Under the pieces are notes generated by a model that saw nothing but the letters and a program-made list of their open reading frames with translations, searched no databases and had not been told where the DNA came from. From positions 434,001 through 498,000 of the forward strand of contig JAPEHQ010000025.1 in assembly GCA_027405735.1 (NCBI GenBank): 64,000 bases of DNA. Reading direction: 5' to 3'. A program made the position numbers and the translations under genes. Numbering within the stretch: position 1 is the first letter of the stretch; each line of letters begins with the position of its first letter. Source of the DNA: Mucor racemosus (taxonomy: Eukaryota; Mucoromycota; Mucoromycetes; Mucorales; Mucoraceae). Shown in pieces: positions 33,945 to 46,556 of this stretch.

Positions 33945-36900
33945 CTTATGTAAAATTGGAATTTATTAGGATCAAAATTCGCCCAGATACGTTTTTGGCT
34001 GTCGATTTTTTATGGTTGTAAAAAAAGCAGATTCCAGATAGTTTTCAGATGGCTTTCAAATTTTCTGTTCAGCATTGAGTCGAATTATGTCAAATCTTTA
34101 AAGAAGGTCTATCTTCTCTCTATGGGCCATTGATGTTTGTCAGAAATAAAAGAGTTAATATCAGGATATAATTGCATCAGCCTAAAATTGACCAAAAATT
34201 AACTACAATCGATTGTAAAAAATAAGCTCTTAAGTTTATTTGTTAATTTTTGTATTCACAAGATAGATCCAACTGCAAGCTACTCTGCATTTTTTGTTTC
34301 GGCAGAAAATATTGATTCTTTGTCAAGATAATCGAAATAATGGTTCCCATTACAGCTTAAACCCTATAATAGCTGGGTTCCAAAATATATTGGAGGACAA
34401 TCGTCCAAAAATGCTTCAAATAACAAAATTGATTAATAGTTCATGAACTGTAAAGTAAGTTGGCATAGTGTATTGAATGTTTTTTGTACAGTTTTGGAGT
34501 CTGCATCCAACTATACAAAATTAAATTAAATGTTTTACATTTCATATTGTGTAAAACGCAATTGAAATTTTAGAGGTTTTTTGAAGATACATATCACTTT
34601 TTATAAGCACATTTGAAGTATGAGTAATGAAAATAATGTGCTACAGCATTACCTATCGATTGAGCTATTGCTGAACTTTTTAGCTGTATTTTTCGTAGAG
34701 AAAACGAGATTTTTGTCAAAATATTTTTCAAATTCAGAATCTGGGATAAGGGTATACAGTGCTTTGCGTTTAAAAGTTAAGATTTTGGGAAATTAAAGTC
34801 AAGATTTTTGATCGGCCAATCAAGAATTTCTTAGTGTGTTCAAATTTTTTGCCGACCAATCAAATTATTTTTAACTTAATCAAAACTTTTTAACACTAAA
34901 AATGGTCAATGAAAAAACACTTCAGGCAAACAAACAAATAATCTTTATGTCATTGACTAGGTTGGTTTGATATCATAAATGGTATACAATTGCAATATTA
35001 TATCCCTTAAAAAATGAAACACTCATATAAATTCTGTCATAATTCAATGAATATTTAAATGAGCAGACAAGGTTTTTTCTGTAGTAACGTTAATCAATCC
35101 AGAAATTTCTTTTCTGATTTGAATATTGATTTTCTGTTGTTCAATCAATTCCAGATACAATGTAGCTAACAATTATTCAAACATTGTTACCCAATCAAAT
35201 CGATCACTCCAAGTAGTAGTAGGAACTTGAGCAGATCGCAGTTCAACAAATTTCCATAGTGAATCATTCTTCAAGTTCATTTTTAAAAGAGTGATAGTGT
35301 TTTTGATTACTTGGATACCAAATGTTGATCTTTTTAATGCTGTTTTGAAATTACAGTTGTTGAGGTGGCTGAGGATGTAGAAAAGGGCACCATTACATTC
35401 GCAAATGACTTTTAACGTATCTTCAAGAGTATGGTTCACATTTTCTTGTGTAATACCGCTCGAAGATTCAATAAACAATGATTCGTAGTTGTTTAACCTT
35501 CCTAATCCATCAGCATATTTTTTTTCAACCTCGGCTGGCACAAAGTCAACTTCTGCTATCTGGGTATACTTTTGAATTTCTACCAATTCTTCACACCAGG
35601 AAAACCCCAGTAAGTTTGCTTCTTTAGCCAAGTATCTAAACATCGGTACAACATACTCGACAAAAGGAGTTCTTTCGTGGTTATTATTTGATGTCGTAGG
35701 TTGTTTACAGTTACAATGATAGCCTGTGAGAGTATATGCTATAAAGTTGGCAAATTGTTTAGTTCTAATATCTTCTGATTGGTGAATAGAATGGCTCCAA
35801 ATATTAGGCAGAAATTCAGTAAATTCATAGTTTAAAACATCACCTAGGTAGTCCATTATTACACTAATTTTAATACGGAAGTATTCTTTTTTTGGTTGTG
35901 CTGGTTGTTCTTAAACTCCTTCATTTCATCAGTGTTGGAGTATTTAGGATTGCTGATCATCAAGGATTCAATACCTAGAGCACAACTCTTCATTATCTAT
36001 AACTTGTATTTTTAGTGTGTGTGGCATGACTAAACAGGATACTGGAGGTTTGAGGTTATACTTTTTTGTGTTTTTAGTCAAAGTAACTGTTGCATCTGAT
36101 TCTCCGAATTGCTTGTTCCTAACTTGATTACCAGACTCATCGTTTTCAATTCGTTCACCAGTGTCATAAACGTCAGCTTTACTCGTTCCACCATCTCTAT
36201 CAACTTGTTCACTGCATCCTGGACCACTGCTTGAACCTGCTGTGTTTGTTTGATCGCGAAGTACTTTTTTCGGTACTGCTTAAATGAGCTGTACGTGTAA
36301 TCGACTGCAAGAAGTTCAGCTTCCTGTGCTGTTCTTTTTTTTTTTTTGCTGTATTTATTTTTGCCTGCTTCAAATAACTTTCATTTATCTTTAATAATCC
36401 TCCAGTTCGTTTGATAAACTTAGTTTTAAATCCTTTTTTTGAGCAATAGCTATGTGCTTTTCTAAGGTATTCCTTTGCATGTGTAGTTAGCTGATAATTA
36501 TCATCATTTAAAATACACAAACGATACATTTTTTGAATTATATCAAGGTAGGTATGCTCAAGATTTATCTGATCAAGAATATGTAAAGGAATGGCATCGG
36601 CATGGGCAGCAGGATTACAAAAGCTAATTAATGGGATGGTGAGTAGATAAGGCTCAACTCCTAGCTTTTCCCTTATTTTATTTGGGATTGTGTAATGTTT
36701 GCTAATTTCACAGCTTGGTTTTGGCTTTTTTAAAAAAAAAGGTACCCAGAATTTTTTTATACTGAAACATGTTATAGAGCGCTTCAAAACATGTAGTTTT
36801 TATTATTAAAATTTTTTAATATAATAGCTTAATTTTTTTCCAGAGATGTTCAGATTCAAAGTTTTTAATTTTTCGTAGTGAGATACATATGTGTAAAAAT

Positions 36901-37150
36901 CTGAAACTTTAGCAATAGAAAAATTATATCAACTGCAAAAAAATAAGATATTTTTGAATACTCGTTTTTGGATTAAAGCAGAATATCTCAGGTACAACAG
37001 CATATAATTTTTTTGTGGTGTCATTTAGCGAAAAAAAGGTGGAGCATGCATGAAAAGTGAGACCCAGTTTTTGAGGAAAAAGCATTGAAATTTACGAGTT
37101 TTTGAGTCTTTCATAAAATCTAAAATAAATTTAGAAACAGGTAGCATAAC
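33945..37150 (-). repeat. Repeat family A, inverted copy carrying a coding region
   Basis: Two arms match copy 1 (8150-10300) in reverse: 33960-34780 matches the right part of copy 1 and 36780-37150 matches the left part. Between the arms are about 2 kb with two minus-strand reading frames not found in the other copies; those copies instead have about 250 bp containing the YTFLRISPRKINIL frame. This may be the most complete member of an uncharacterised mobile element. Confidence 0.55.
35173..36787 (-). pseudogene. Unknown two-part reading frame inside repeat A, probably frameshifted
   Basis: I do not recognise this protein. The 5' frame (36787-36209, 192 codons) starts in the repeat's conserved GCGCTCTATAACATG box and contains CNPAAHADAIPLHILDQINL and a Lys-rich C-terminus. 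It ends in a stop, but another frame is open from about 36270 to 35968 across a T6 (A6 on the coding strand) run at 36265-36270, which suggests a one-base indel. A second frame (35856-35173, 227 codons) begins MDYLGDVLNYEF, has CNCKQP and ends WSDRFDWVTMFE. A splice between the parts is possible but I could not settle one. No zinc finger, DDE or RT motif is visible. It could be a transposon gene or a captured host gene. Confidence 0.45.
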
Positions 37151-39219
37151 GCGACCAATTCATATCTATTTAGCAATGTTTAAGGTATATCATAAAAAGT
37201 GGTTAATATAAGTTTAGCTATAGAAAAGAGAGCATAATCGAATTTGGGAAGATTGAAAACTATAAAAATTCAAATTTTGCTGGAGCAGGTACCTACAAAA
37301 AAATATTAAAATCCATTTCAATTTATGCAGTGTAACTTTTTCAATATACTGTATATCATGGAAAGCTATAAATTCCGTCAGTTATAGAGAGTAACAAAAC
37401 AAAAGCTGTGATTATACAATGGGTACATATATATATTTATTGACTGATTAATTAATTGGAAAAAAAAAAAGGCAATTAAAGGTTATCGGATGTAATTGTT
37501 TGGATTCTACAAAGGAAAATATAAAAGAATCTTTTTATTACTAGATGTTCCTAAAAGGAATAAATTCAATGACAAAGGCTACTCTAGTACTTACAATGCC
37601 TCGTCCATTTTATGTCTTCTGTATGCAATTTATCATTTTGATATATTAGCAAGTCGACCTAGAAAGCATTTCCAATACCAATCCTATCTCATATAAGTAA
37701 ATGTTTTCAAGCCGAGATTAATTAATATCCATCTCTGTTTTGTGCTTGACTTATGGAGTTATGTACTTCTAATAGGTGCAGCTTGCCAAAGTGCCTTCAA
37801 ATCGAAAATATTTAGTTTTTGAAGCGTATTGCGAACTAATTTAAAAATGTACTTCTCATACATTGAAATTACACAGCGTATGCCCAGGCTATTCGCAATA
37901 CGCTGCGTAAATGCAATAATTAAGTCTAGAATTGTATTGGAAAATGTAACTCCAGGTATTGTAGTGTGCCTTTATTGATACTATATTCATACCTGGAGTT
38001 TAGCATTTAAAAGTATAATGACTTGGATAAGAATCTTAGAAAGAAAGACATACGAGTATACAAATAAAAAAAGATGTATATATGCTACTCGAGTACTTTA
38101 TTGAATACTCAAATACAAATAGATTTGCTTATAAAAGCAATGCTCTAACTTGAATTGCTGCAGAAACGCCTAGCTGAAAAGTTTTGATTTTCAAGCAGTA
38201 AAAATTCAATGCTAAGTTTTTGATTAGTTTATTTAAGGCCATGGAAAATGGTAGAGCAGAATAACATGAACTGTATTTAATTTGAAATTTCAGGTAGATA
38301 CCCATTTTGATTGACATTACCAATTGAGGGAAGAGTACCACCACATTTTTAAGAATAACGGGGCTTTGGCTCCGATTCATGCATATTCATTTTAAATAAC
38401 CACCTTGGGCTGAGTAAAAATCATCTCGTATAGTTTAGGTTGCACTCTTCTTGAAATATAGTAATAACAAACCTTATCACACCTTTCTTTATGTGTTTGG
38501 CATATAAATAGTTTTGATATTCTTCCTTGTCGTGCGGTTTTAGTCCTATACATTAATACATTTGATGGCAAACTCTATCAAAAAATTTGAACCCTCATAC
38601 GCACCACAAAGTGTATAGTAAATGGGGCTAGAACACTCAATGATTCACATACTCTAAATTTTGTATCAAACGGCATAAATCTAAATATCAATTTTTTTTT
38701 TTTTTTTTTTTTTTTACAAAATCTATTGTGAAACGGAAGTGTAATTTTAAAGTTTTTAAGCTTCTCTCTTGGGAACAGATACATAGTATTTAACTTTTTT
38801 GGGCTATGGTCCGCATAATTATCTACAGATCAAGATATTACTTGCGACTATAACTTTGTTTTTCATAGAGAATCAAGAGAAATTGCGTTAATTCTTATGA
38901 AAATTGTGTTAATTCTTATGAAAATTGCGTAAATGAAACAATCGCCAACTTTTTACGCCTTTTCTTTAGTTTCTCCATCAAAAATTGAGATATTCCAGGA
39001 ATCTAAATTGCAATATATAGATATCAGCTAGGACTACAAAATAGTTAATTTTAAAATACTAGCCAATATACCGAATATTTTGGAATCAACAATATAAGGT
39101 TGAACAAGCAAAAAAAAAAGTGCCTAAATTTTTTTGATATATATGTATTTAAGAACTTGATTGGGATGAAGAACTAAAATTTAGCTTATATGATAACCTT
39201 TTCATTTAAGGCTATAAAT
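37151..39219. other. Intergenic, no gene seen; small inverted repeat at 37949-37999
   Basis: ACTCCAGGTAT at 37949 is matched in reverse by ATACCTGGAGT ending at 37999, a 51-bp hairpin-forming unit. A T run at about 38692-38715 and several AT-rich stretches are present. Small open frames lack motifs. Confidence 0.45.
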
Positions 39220-41450
39220 TTAGATCTTTGCATTGGCACCAAATACGATTTTGGCTTCATCGAGAATTGTACCTGCGTTAGTGGGAATGAGTGTTTGAGT
39301 AAACTCGCGAGCACCACACCATTTATTGGCTACAATAACATCTTCCTCTGCGCCTTCAACGTTGTGAGTGATGTCAAATGCGGCTTGTTCCAAAAACAAA
39401 GCACCAGCAAGAGTTCTTCCTAAAGCAAATGTTAATTGACGAGCATTAGCTTCTGTTTCGAGCTTATTTTGCATTGACTGAGTAAAAAATTGTTTGATAT
39501 TATCCAAGGCAATGTCGATTGATTTACCGGCGTCAGCCAAACAACTGGATGACATTATAGAGCGATTGACTTTTTCTTTAATCATCTAATGCACAAAAAT
39601 AAATAGTTAATACTGGTATAATATTCTCAATTTAACCATTACCTGCTCAAATGATACAAGGCATTGACCTTTAGTTTCACGAATAACACGAATAACATCC
39701 ATAGCTAATACATTAGTTGTACCTTCCCAAATAGTATTGACTTGAGCATCACGAAGTTGACGACCGATACCAACTTCTTCCATATATCCTTGACCACCTA
39801 AAGCTTCCATGGCTTCGCTACAAGCATTAACACCAATCTTGCAAACATAAGCTTTAGCAATAGGTGTCAAGAAACGAAGAATAGCAGCATCTTCCTTGCT
39901 TTCCTGGATACATTCAGTGCGTCCAAGTAACTGACATGCATAGAATGTAATTTGAGCACCTGCACGGAATATAAGTTCAAGTTGAGCAAGCGTTGTAATG
40001 TGAAGAGGAGTCTTGTCTAAATAATTATTGAAAGCACGACGTTTATATGCAAAGTCTTTGGCAATTGCAAGGGAACGACGAAGAGCACATACAACACCCA
40101 AACAGGCATAAACACGAGTAATATTAAGGATTGATGCAATGCTGGGAACACCACGACCAGGTTTTCCGAGCTATGTTGAATATTGTTAAGACCCTCTGTA
40201 TGATAGTTACATAAACGAGCTACTTACCAAATTGGCTTTCATGCCAGATAATTCAAGTTCAGCAGTAGGCAAACCTTTAGTACCATATTTATTCTTAAGG
40301 CGATGAACTCTAACACCGTTTAATTGACCATCGGGTTGTCTCATCTCTGCAATATAAAGAGAAAGACCTTTGCTTCCCTACGTAAAAATAATATTAAATT
40401 CAAATGCCAAAATAAAGTTGTAGCTGATATTACATTTTGAACAGTGCCCTCTTTGGGATCAATAGTACGAGCCAAAAGCATTGTCAAATTGGCCGTTGTG
40501 GCGCTGGAAAACCATTTGAAACCTGAAACTGACCAGGCATTTGTCTTTTCATCAAAAAGCTCTGCTTGAGTTTCGGATTGACCGACATCGCTGCCACCAG
40601 GGCGCTCAGTCATCCATTGACCACTAGTCCAGAATTTAGCAGGATCACGACTAGTTAAACGACTATAATATTTGTCTTTCATTTCTTGGGTACCAAGAAG
40701 CTCAATAACACGAGCAGCACCGTCTACGTAGAAAGAAAGATTAATTTTTTTTTTTCAATTAATTGAAATCTGTTCATAACCTACCAGTCATTGAAAGAGG
40801 GCATGAATACATGGCAGATGAAGGAGAATAAAGATATTGCTTTGCAAATTGATAAATTCTTGAATGTTCATTGTATTTGCGTTCATATGCAATTGCGACC
40901 AGACTAAAATGGTATAAATTTTTTGAGATTATTAGCATATGCTGAGTGAATCAGGAACTCAGCATTTGTGAAATATATTACCCCTCTTTAGCTGCAACAT
41001 CGTTTAAATCTTTCCATCCTTGGGCTGTGGATATTTCATCGACTCTTCTACACCAAGCATCATATTGCTTGAGCTGAGGATAGTTACTGGGAGTTTCAAC
41101 ATCTTCTCCCATAGCAGCAATATCTTGAGGGGAAAAAAAAAAAGACCAATACTATTACTAATCACATATTTATTGAGAAGTGTTTTGAATAAATATACCT
41201 GTAATAACTCTTTCTCCAAATTGTGAAAGGTCAGGTTCAATTTCATTTAATACAGTAGAAGGTAATAATCTCTTTAAAATATTTCTTAATACAATATCAT
41301 CTTGGTATTGATTTTTTAATTGAGGTGGTTCCTATTCAATAGAAAATCATCTTTATTATGCTTTGAATCTGATTATTTGATGCACAATTAATTTACTTGA
41401 CGAAATCCACTATCTGAAGTTGCTGTAGGAAAAGGTCTTTGAGTAGACAT
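39220..41450 (-). CDS. Acyl-CoA dehydrogenase family protein, AidB-like
   Basis: This is a flavin (FAD) enzyme that would introduce a trans-2 double bond into an acyl-CoA, or act on a related substrate. Eight exons (41450-41397, 41331-41199, 41123-40982, 40903-40785, 40723-40434, 40377-40228, 40170-39643, 39585-39220) give 593 residues. Motifs in order are WMTERPGGSDVG (FAD/substrate loop), SGFKWFSSATTANLTMLLAR, GRGVPSIASILNITRVY, and MEALGGQGYMEEVGIGRQLR followed by NTIWEGTTNVLAMD, the C-terminal helix region. The extended length over ordinary 400-residue dehydrogenases and the ERPGGSDV/FSSA signatures match AidB-type members. No clear mitochondrial presequence or peroxisomal SKL is seen; the C-terminus is GANAKI. 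The substrate is not predictable. Confidence 0.9.
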
Positions 41451-43001
41451 GATTAAAAAAGTGTGGGGAAGAAAAGAGAAATGATATATGTAACATGAGT
41501 TTTATATACTGACACCTAGGGATTTGTTTTCTATAATGTGTGTATAATTGAATTTCCCACAAGCAAAAGCACTTGATGCTATTGGCATATTCTCTAAGCG
41601 CGCGCACCTTGAGGTACAACACTCCCACTTGAAATTCAGATAGTTTTGCCATTATATGGCTGTATTTAATTAAGATGACATATCTTCTTCTTTTAAGCTA
41701 TTTTATGTATAATATGTGTGAATGAGTATTTAAATCTTAATTCAAATAATGCACATCGTTTTTTCTCCGTGGCATTATCGTCAGTACATTACAGGAAAAT
41801 GAAAAATCCAACTCTGATTGCTTTTGTAGAAAATTCCACAAGTTTGCATGTGATTAATACACAGTATCAATTATAAAACTACTACCATGTTTTTTCGGTG
41901 AGGTTCATTGAATTTCTCTATATCAAAAGTTGTTATTCTGAAAGTACATCATAACAGAAGCTCTCTAAAGATCGCATTCCCTTGTGGTTCAATTCATTGA
42001 CACAACAATTCATTCGGAAAACTGTACCTTCGAGTTTTTTCAATATCCAATTTTTGTAAGCTTTCAACAGCTTTTTAAGCTACTCGACGGCTTTAAGATT
42101 AAATAGTTGTCTTGTATACAGTTGAATAGTGTTTTAATTATATTTTGATGTTGTTTCTTCTGGAAAACAGTGAATTATACATTAATTTCCCGTTTCTTTA
42201 TGTGGCTCTATTTTGGAAGGTATATACTGATTTTATCGAGACATATTAGTAGCTTTTTGTAAATCTATGATGCTATGAAAAATGTTAATATATACTTCAT
42301 ATGTTAGTATCTTGTGTTCTGTTTTGTTTTTAATTTTGTGGACCTTGAGAATGTGAGAGAATCCTTTGAAAACAGCTCAAGGGCATGTCTGTGTTTAAAA
42401 GTGGTTTCGATTGACTTTTAAAAGACTGAAGTTGCTGCTGCTACTGTTGTAAGAGTAGGCAAGATAATATCAATAAAATGCCACCAACCCACTTTTGTAT
42501 TAAAAAAAAAAAAAAATACGATGATTATCTGTACATGCTTAAAAACTTATTTCTGTTAGTATTTTGTAAATTTTTTGATTTTGAACGTTTGGAAAATCCT
42601 TTAAAGACATAAAATTATTACTTTTTTTTTCGTCAAATTATGTCATTTTGTGCCTTTCTCCTCAACATTTGATCAGATAAAATCGGTTGTGATATTCAAT
42701 AAAGTAATTCATTGATATATTGTACAGCTTCATAGCTGTTTCGAAACAAAGTATATGCTTTTATCTTTAATATATTGCGAATATATCTTTAGTTTGTGAA
42801 ATTTACTTGATTCAAGTTGTTTCAAGTGTGCATTAGCTTCCGGACAAAGATATAAAATTATTGAAGCATCAGTAGGATGTCCAAAAGATTTTTTTTCCAG
42901 TGGCTTGGCCGAACCTGGAAAAAAAATTGTTTTTCATTATATCTATTTGTTGGCGACTCGATAGTGTGTAAGTTTCTTTCTCTTTCATCACATAAACAAA
43001 A
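41451..43001. other. Intergenic between the dehydrogenase and eS21 genes
   Basis: Divergent promoters lie at both ends (dehydrogenase leftward, eS21 rightward). The interior is AT-rich with A runs near 42502 and no recognised gene. Confidence 0.5.
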
Positions 43002-43418
43002 ATGGAGAACTCTGAAGGCCAAGTTATCGATCTTTACATTCCTCGCAAGTGGTAAATTACTTTTGTTTTTTATAGCAATTGACTAGAGAAAAAAGAAAAA
43101 AAATACATCAGTACAAATTTTTGACATTTGTATTATTTAGTTCTGCCACCAACCGTCTCATCACTGCCAAGGATCACGCCTCCGTTCAAATCAACGTTGC
43201 TGATGTTGATGCTGAGGGTCGTGCCACCAACAGTTTCGCCACTTATGCTTTCTGTGGTTTCATCCGTAAGGAAGCTGAATCTGACGATGCCCTTAACCGT
43301 ATCGCTCAACAAGATGGTTGTAAGTATTTAAAAATGTTTACATGAAGAGCAATTTTATTGAATGGGTTTTTATTTAAATTTTCTAGACTTGAAGAACGTC
43401 TTCTCTTACCAACAATAA
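43002..43418 (+). CDS. RPS21: 40S ribosomal protein eS21
   Basis: Three exons (43002-43051, 43141-43319, 43387-43418) give 86 residues, the normal length for this small-subunit protein, which sits near the mRNA exit side of the 40S. The N-terminus [20 protein letters not shown] is diagnostic. It continues [37 protein letters not shown] and ends SYQQ. Codon use is visibly more C-ending than in neighbouring genes (GCC, ATC, CGT, CTC), as expected for a highly expressed gene. An early intron within the first 20 codons is typical of fungal ribosomal protein genes. Confidence 0.96.
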
Positions 43419-43574
43419 ATCATTTTGTCTATATTATAAATATAATTTTGAAATAAAAAATTAAATACAAATATAACATTACATTTTTTCTTGATTGTTA
43501 TAAGCAAGCATTATTAATATTATCGTGTGTTTTATTAATGTAAAAAAAAAAGAAAAAAAAAGGCCAATTTTCTG

Positions 43575-44131
43575 TTATCTTCTCTTCTTCCCTCCTTTCT
43601 TTCCTTTTGGTGTTTGTTTGGGAGAAGCTGTTTTAACTTCGGGCACAACATTCTTTGCTGCCACTAATGGAGCAGCATCGGGTATCACTGTGTCTTCATC
43701 TAGCAAGAATTTATTTATTAAATAAATTGATTTTCCTAGGGATTTTCAAAGCAAAAACCTACCACTATTTTCCTTGTTCATCATCTTCAACATTAATAAA
43801 CTATTCAAACTGACGAATTTCTTTAAATCTGTCATTTGATTTGTTTTGTATTTGATATTCTATAAATTTAGAATTGTTTGTTACTAAATGACAACTCAAT
43901 AAATGCATATACAAATATACGTACTGTTCTATCATCTGTAACTTTCAAGACAAGATCACCATCAGAACGGTGAAAAGTATGAACATAACGAGTCTAATGT
44001 GTATATCAAAAAAGTCAGGGAATTAAGTCTAAAATCAACGCGTTTATGGCTCAATTGCTAACCTGCTCGGGAGAAGCGATATATAAATCTTCGGCTGCTT
44101 TTTGGAATTCGTCCCAGTTGCTAATATACAT
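43575..44131 (-). CDS. SRP9: Signal recognition particle 9-kDa subunit (SRP9/Srp21 family)
   Basis: SRP9 binds the Alu domain of SRP RNA with SRP14 and takes part in elongation arrest during targeting to the ER. Four exons (44131-44063, 43993-43925, 43859-43763, 43699-43575) give 119 residues. The start MYISNWDEFQKAAEDLYIAS and the next exon's HRSDGDLVLKVTDDRT match the N-terminal alpha-beta unit of SRP9. The next exon, KYKTNQMTDLKKFVSLNSLL, is the central helix. The last exon adds a Pro/Lys-rich tail ending KGKKGGKKRR, longer and more basic than animal SRP9 and more like fungal Srp21. It converges on eS21 with 156 bp between stops. A 38-codon frame just upstream (44390-44274) is unassigned. 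Confidence 0.87.
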
Positions 44132-45291
44132 TTTTATTCGAGTTGTTGAATATAGAGAAAGAATGAGAGCGTTAAAAATTGTTGTTATAGAAACGGTGAC
44201 GCTTTTTTTCTTTCCATTCGCTTCTGTTTTGATGATGAGGGTCAATTTAAACCAATTAGGGTTGAGAGTTCCCTTACATTTGAATCATGTAAGATGAAAA
44301 TGTACCTGATAAATTTATTTTTTGACAGCTTTCAGGTTGCCTAGCAACGACATTCATGGTATCAACTAAATTATTGAATTGTGTAGACATTGTGATTACA
44401 GTTAATATCATATTCCATTCAATTAATGTGCATTGTTTGCTATACAAAATGATGTTTATGATATACGCACTACATTTCAATTTGGTCATTGTTGAAAAAA
44501 TATGTCAAACCTTGAGTTGATTTACTAATAACATTAAGTTTATAACAAAAACCATGGCAGTTGATGTGCAGAAATTACTTTTCTTTCATTAAAATAGGAC
44601 TAAAATAAACTAAATTAAGATTGTTTCACAATCATTTCCTATTGATACGTGATTAGATTTGTAAAGTCTTTGTTTTAACATTTTATCTAAATATATTCTT
44701 GGCAATTTCATGCATAAAGGGTCTTCTTTTTCTTGCTGATAGGCAAAAATTATACATGATTCCGTAATATCATAGCCGAGAATACCTATTAAACCGAGAC
44801 ATGACATGTTTTCAATAATATCTTTGCCCCTCGTGATAAATACAACATTCACCCGGTGAATGATATATACATGACGTTGTTCATTTGCCACAAAAATGCA
44901 GATCCTGCTGTATAATTTTAAATACAAGATTGCGTAAATATATATAGTGTAGAAATAAAGCTTAAAGTTTTATTAATGCAAGCAAATTAATGTATGTGTA
45001 TAAGATAAGCAAAATGATTACTATACATGATAAAAATTCTAAAAAAGACAATTAAGATATATTTCTACCTATCAGAACCGTATTGTAATTCCGAATTGAT
45101 TCACAACAACTTATTTTCTGAATGCCAAGGAATAAATCTCCTTGTCAATTAAAAAAGATGGTCTTGGCCCTTTTATAGGAGAATCGTTCGTGAAAAAATA
45201 GATATGCTTTATGTATAATAATAGTTTGTTGATATATATTTACAAAAAAAAGTGTGAAAAAGAAAAAGGGGGGGGGTATTTGATATATTAT
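44132..45291. other. Intergenic, no supported gene
   Basis: This contains the SRP9 promoter and a short frame at 44274-44390 (minus) starting MSTQFNNLVDTMNVVARQ that looks coding-like but has no partner exon I could find. The 105-codon minus frame at 44610-44927 lacks motifs. A G9 run lies near 45268. Confidence 0.4.
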
Positions 45292-46031
45292 TTAATTGAT
45301 ACCAAGTTCTAATTCAAGTGTATCTTTATGGTCTTGTACGAATTGGTATACTTCAGCAAGGTTAACGAAAAGGTCATACTATAAAAATTATTAGTTAAAG
45401 AATTTTCAAGCATAAATGCAGCAAAAAAATTTACCTTTACAACCCCTGTTTGCATGAATAAATATACATAAATGTTGAGTATATTTTTTTTAAATGGAAA
45501 AAGTCTAATTTTTCCTTACCTAAGAAGCTTCTTTCCATCTCATTTATTTCTCTGGCATTATAAAGCGGAGCCACAAGTTTATAGATCGAATGAGCCATTG
45601 TATTTGCATCCTCAACAAATTTAGAGGCTAGAATTACAGCTGCAATGAACATTTTGTAAGGTGTATCAAATTCTGTTTTTTGTTAATATATGGATTTTCT
45701 GACTTTAACGTATCATCTTACCTCCTTTTGATTTACGAGGTAAACCATTCTTTAATCTACCAAGATAAATAAGAGCAACTACCAATATGGTAGGGGTTAA
45801 TTTACAATGGTAAAATATATGTCTGACAAATATATGTAAGGTGGGTAAAAGACGTTGTTGATAATGCAATCTTTCTTTTGAACATTCCAATAAGGTTTTC
45901 ACATTAAATGCCGTATAAGCGATCAAATTATCAAAACTATTGTGTCGCACACGAAGCGATGGTGATAAAGAGGGGTTTTTGGAGAGGATATGCTGAAAAT
46001 CAGAGATTGGGAGGGATGAAACAGAGGCCAT
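45292..46031 (-). CDS. Pho80/Pcl-type cyclin with an 11-nt exon
   Basis: Four exons (46031-45722, 45672-45520, 45445-45435, 45378-45292) give 186 residues. The cyclin fold is seen as FDNLIAYTAFNVKTLLEC, then LPTLHIFVRHIFYHCKLTPT followed by ILVVALIYLGRL, then TPYKMFIAAVILASKFVEDA, and finally EMERSFLGVVKYDLFVNLAE. The pattern of TPY-KMF-AA-ILASKF-D and EME-FL---YDLFV is typical of Pho80-like (PF08613) cyclins, which partner Pho85-type kinases in nutrient and cell-cycle control. The third exon is only 11 nt (encodes most of GVVK); without it the frame and the conserved FL-x3-YDLFV spacing are lost. Which Pcl this corresponds to cannot be told. Confidence 0.85.
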
Positions 46032-46556
46032 TATTGAAGAGAGGAAAAAAAGTGAAAAAAAAAGAGGGGAAAAAGGAAATATTAGTCCTTTTTATATTTT
46101 ATACAAAAATAGCGAAAAAAAAAAAAAAAAAGTTGAGTTCTATTTTTGGACCCCATGCAGGTTTTTAATTACCCATATATAGACAAATTTTCTTTTTTGG
46201 AATATGAAACCTGATAAGAGGATTTTTTACAATATTTAAATTGATCAACATCATATATTCTTTTTGTTTTATGAAGCGATCTGTACATAAACAAAAATAA
46301 AGTTACTATGAATGATGATCGCATTAAATAAACAATTTAAAATAGTATGCACATTCCTCAAATACAACCGAAAAAAAAACGGACTTTTTTACTGTATGAA
46401 ACTTGAAAAAAGGAAAAAAAAATGAAAATGGGATGATACATATCAAAAAAGGTATGTCAAAAATTTCTTTTTCAAGATCTAATTATTGTCCCAAAAGAAA
46501 AAAGGGAAAATAATGGGATGGTTTATTCACGTAAATGAACTAAATGGAATCTTCTA
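46032..46556. other. Intergenic between divergent/tandem minus-strand genes
   Basis: This is the cyclin promoter plus downstream of the methyltransferase gene. It is purine-rich with several A runs. No gene was seen. Confidence 0.5.

Noticed and set aside
44274..44390. Short minus-strand frame (MSTQFNNLVDTMNVVARQ...) as first exon of SRP9
   Set aside because: SRP9 members start at the NWDEF-type helix, and no splice from this frame to the SRP9 first exon keeps both in frame. It could belong to another small gene, but no second exon was found.
44610..44927. 105-codon minus-strand frame as a gene
   Set aside because: It has no recognised motif and no consistent splice partners, and lies in AT-rich intergenic DNA.
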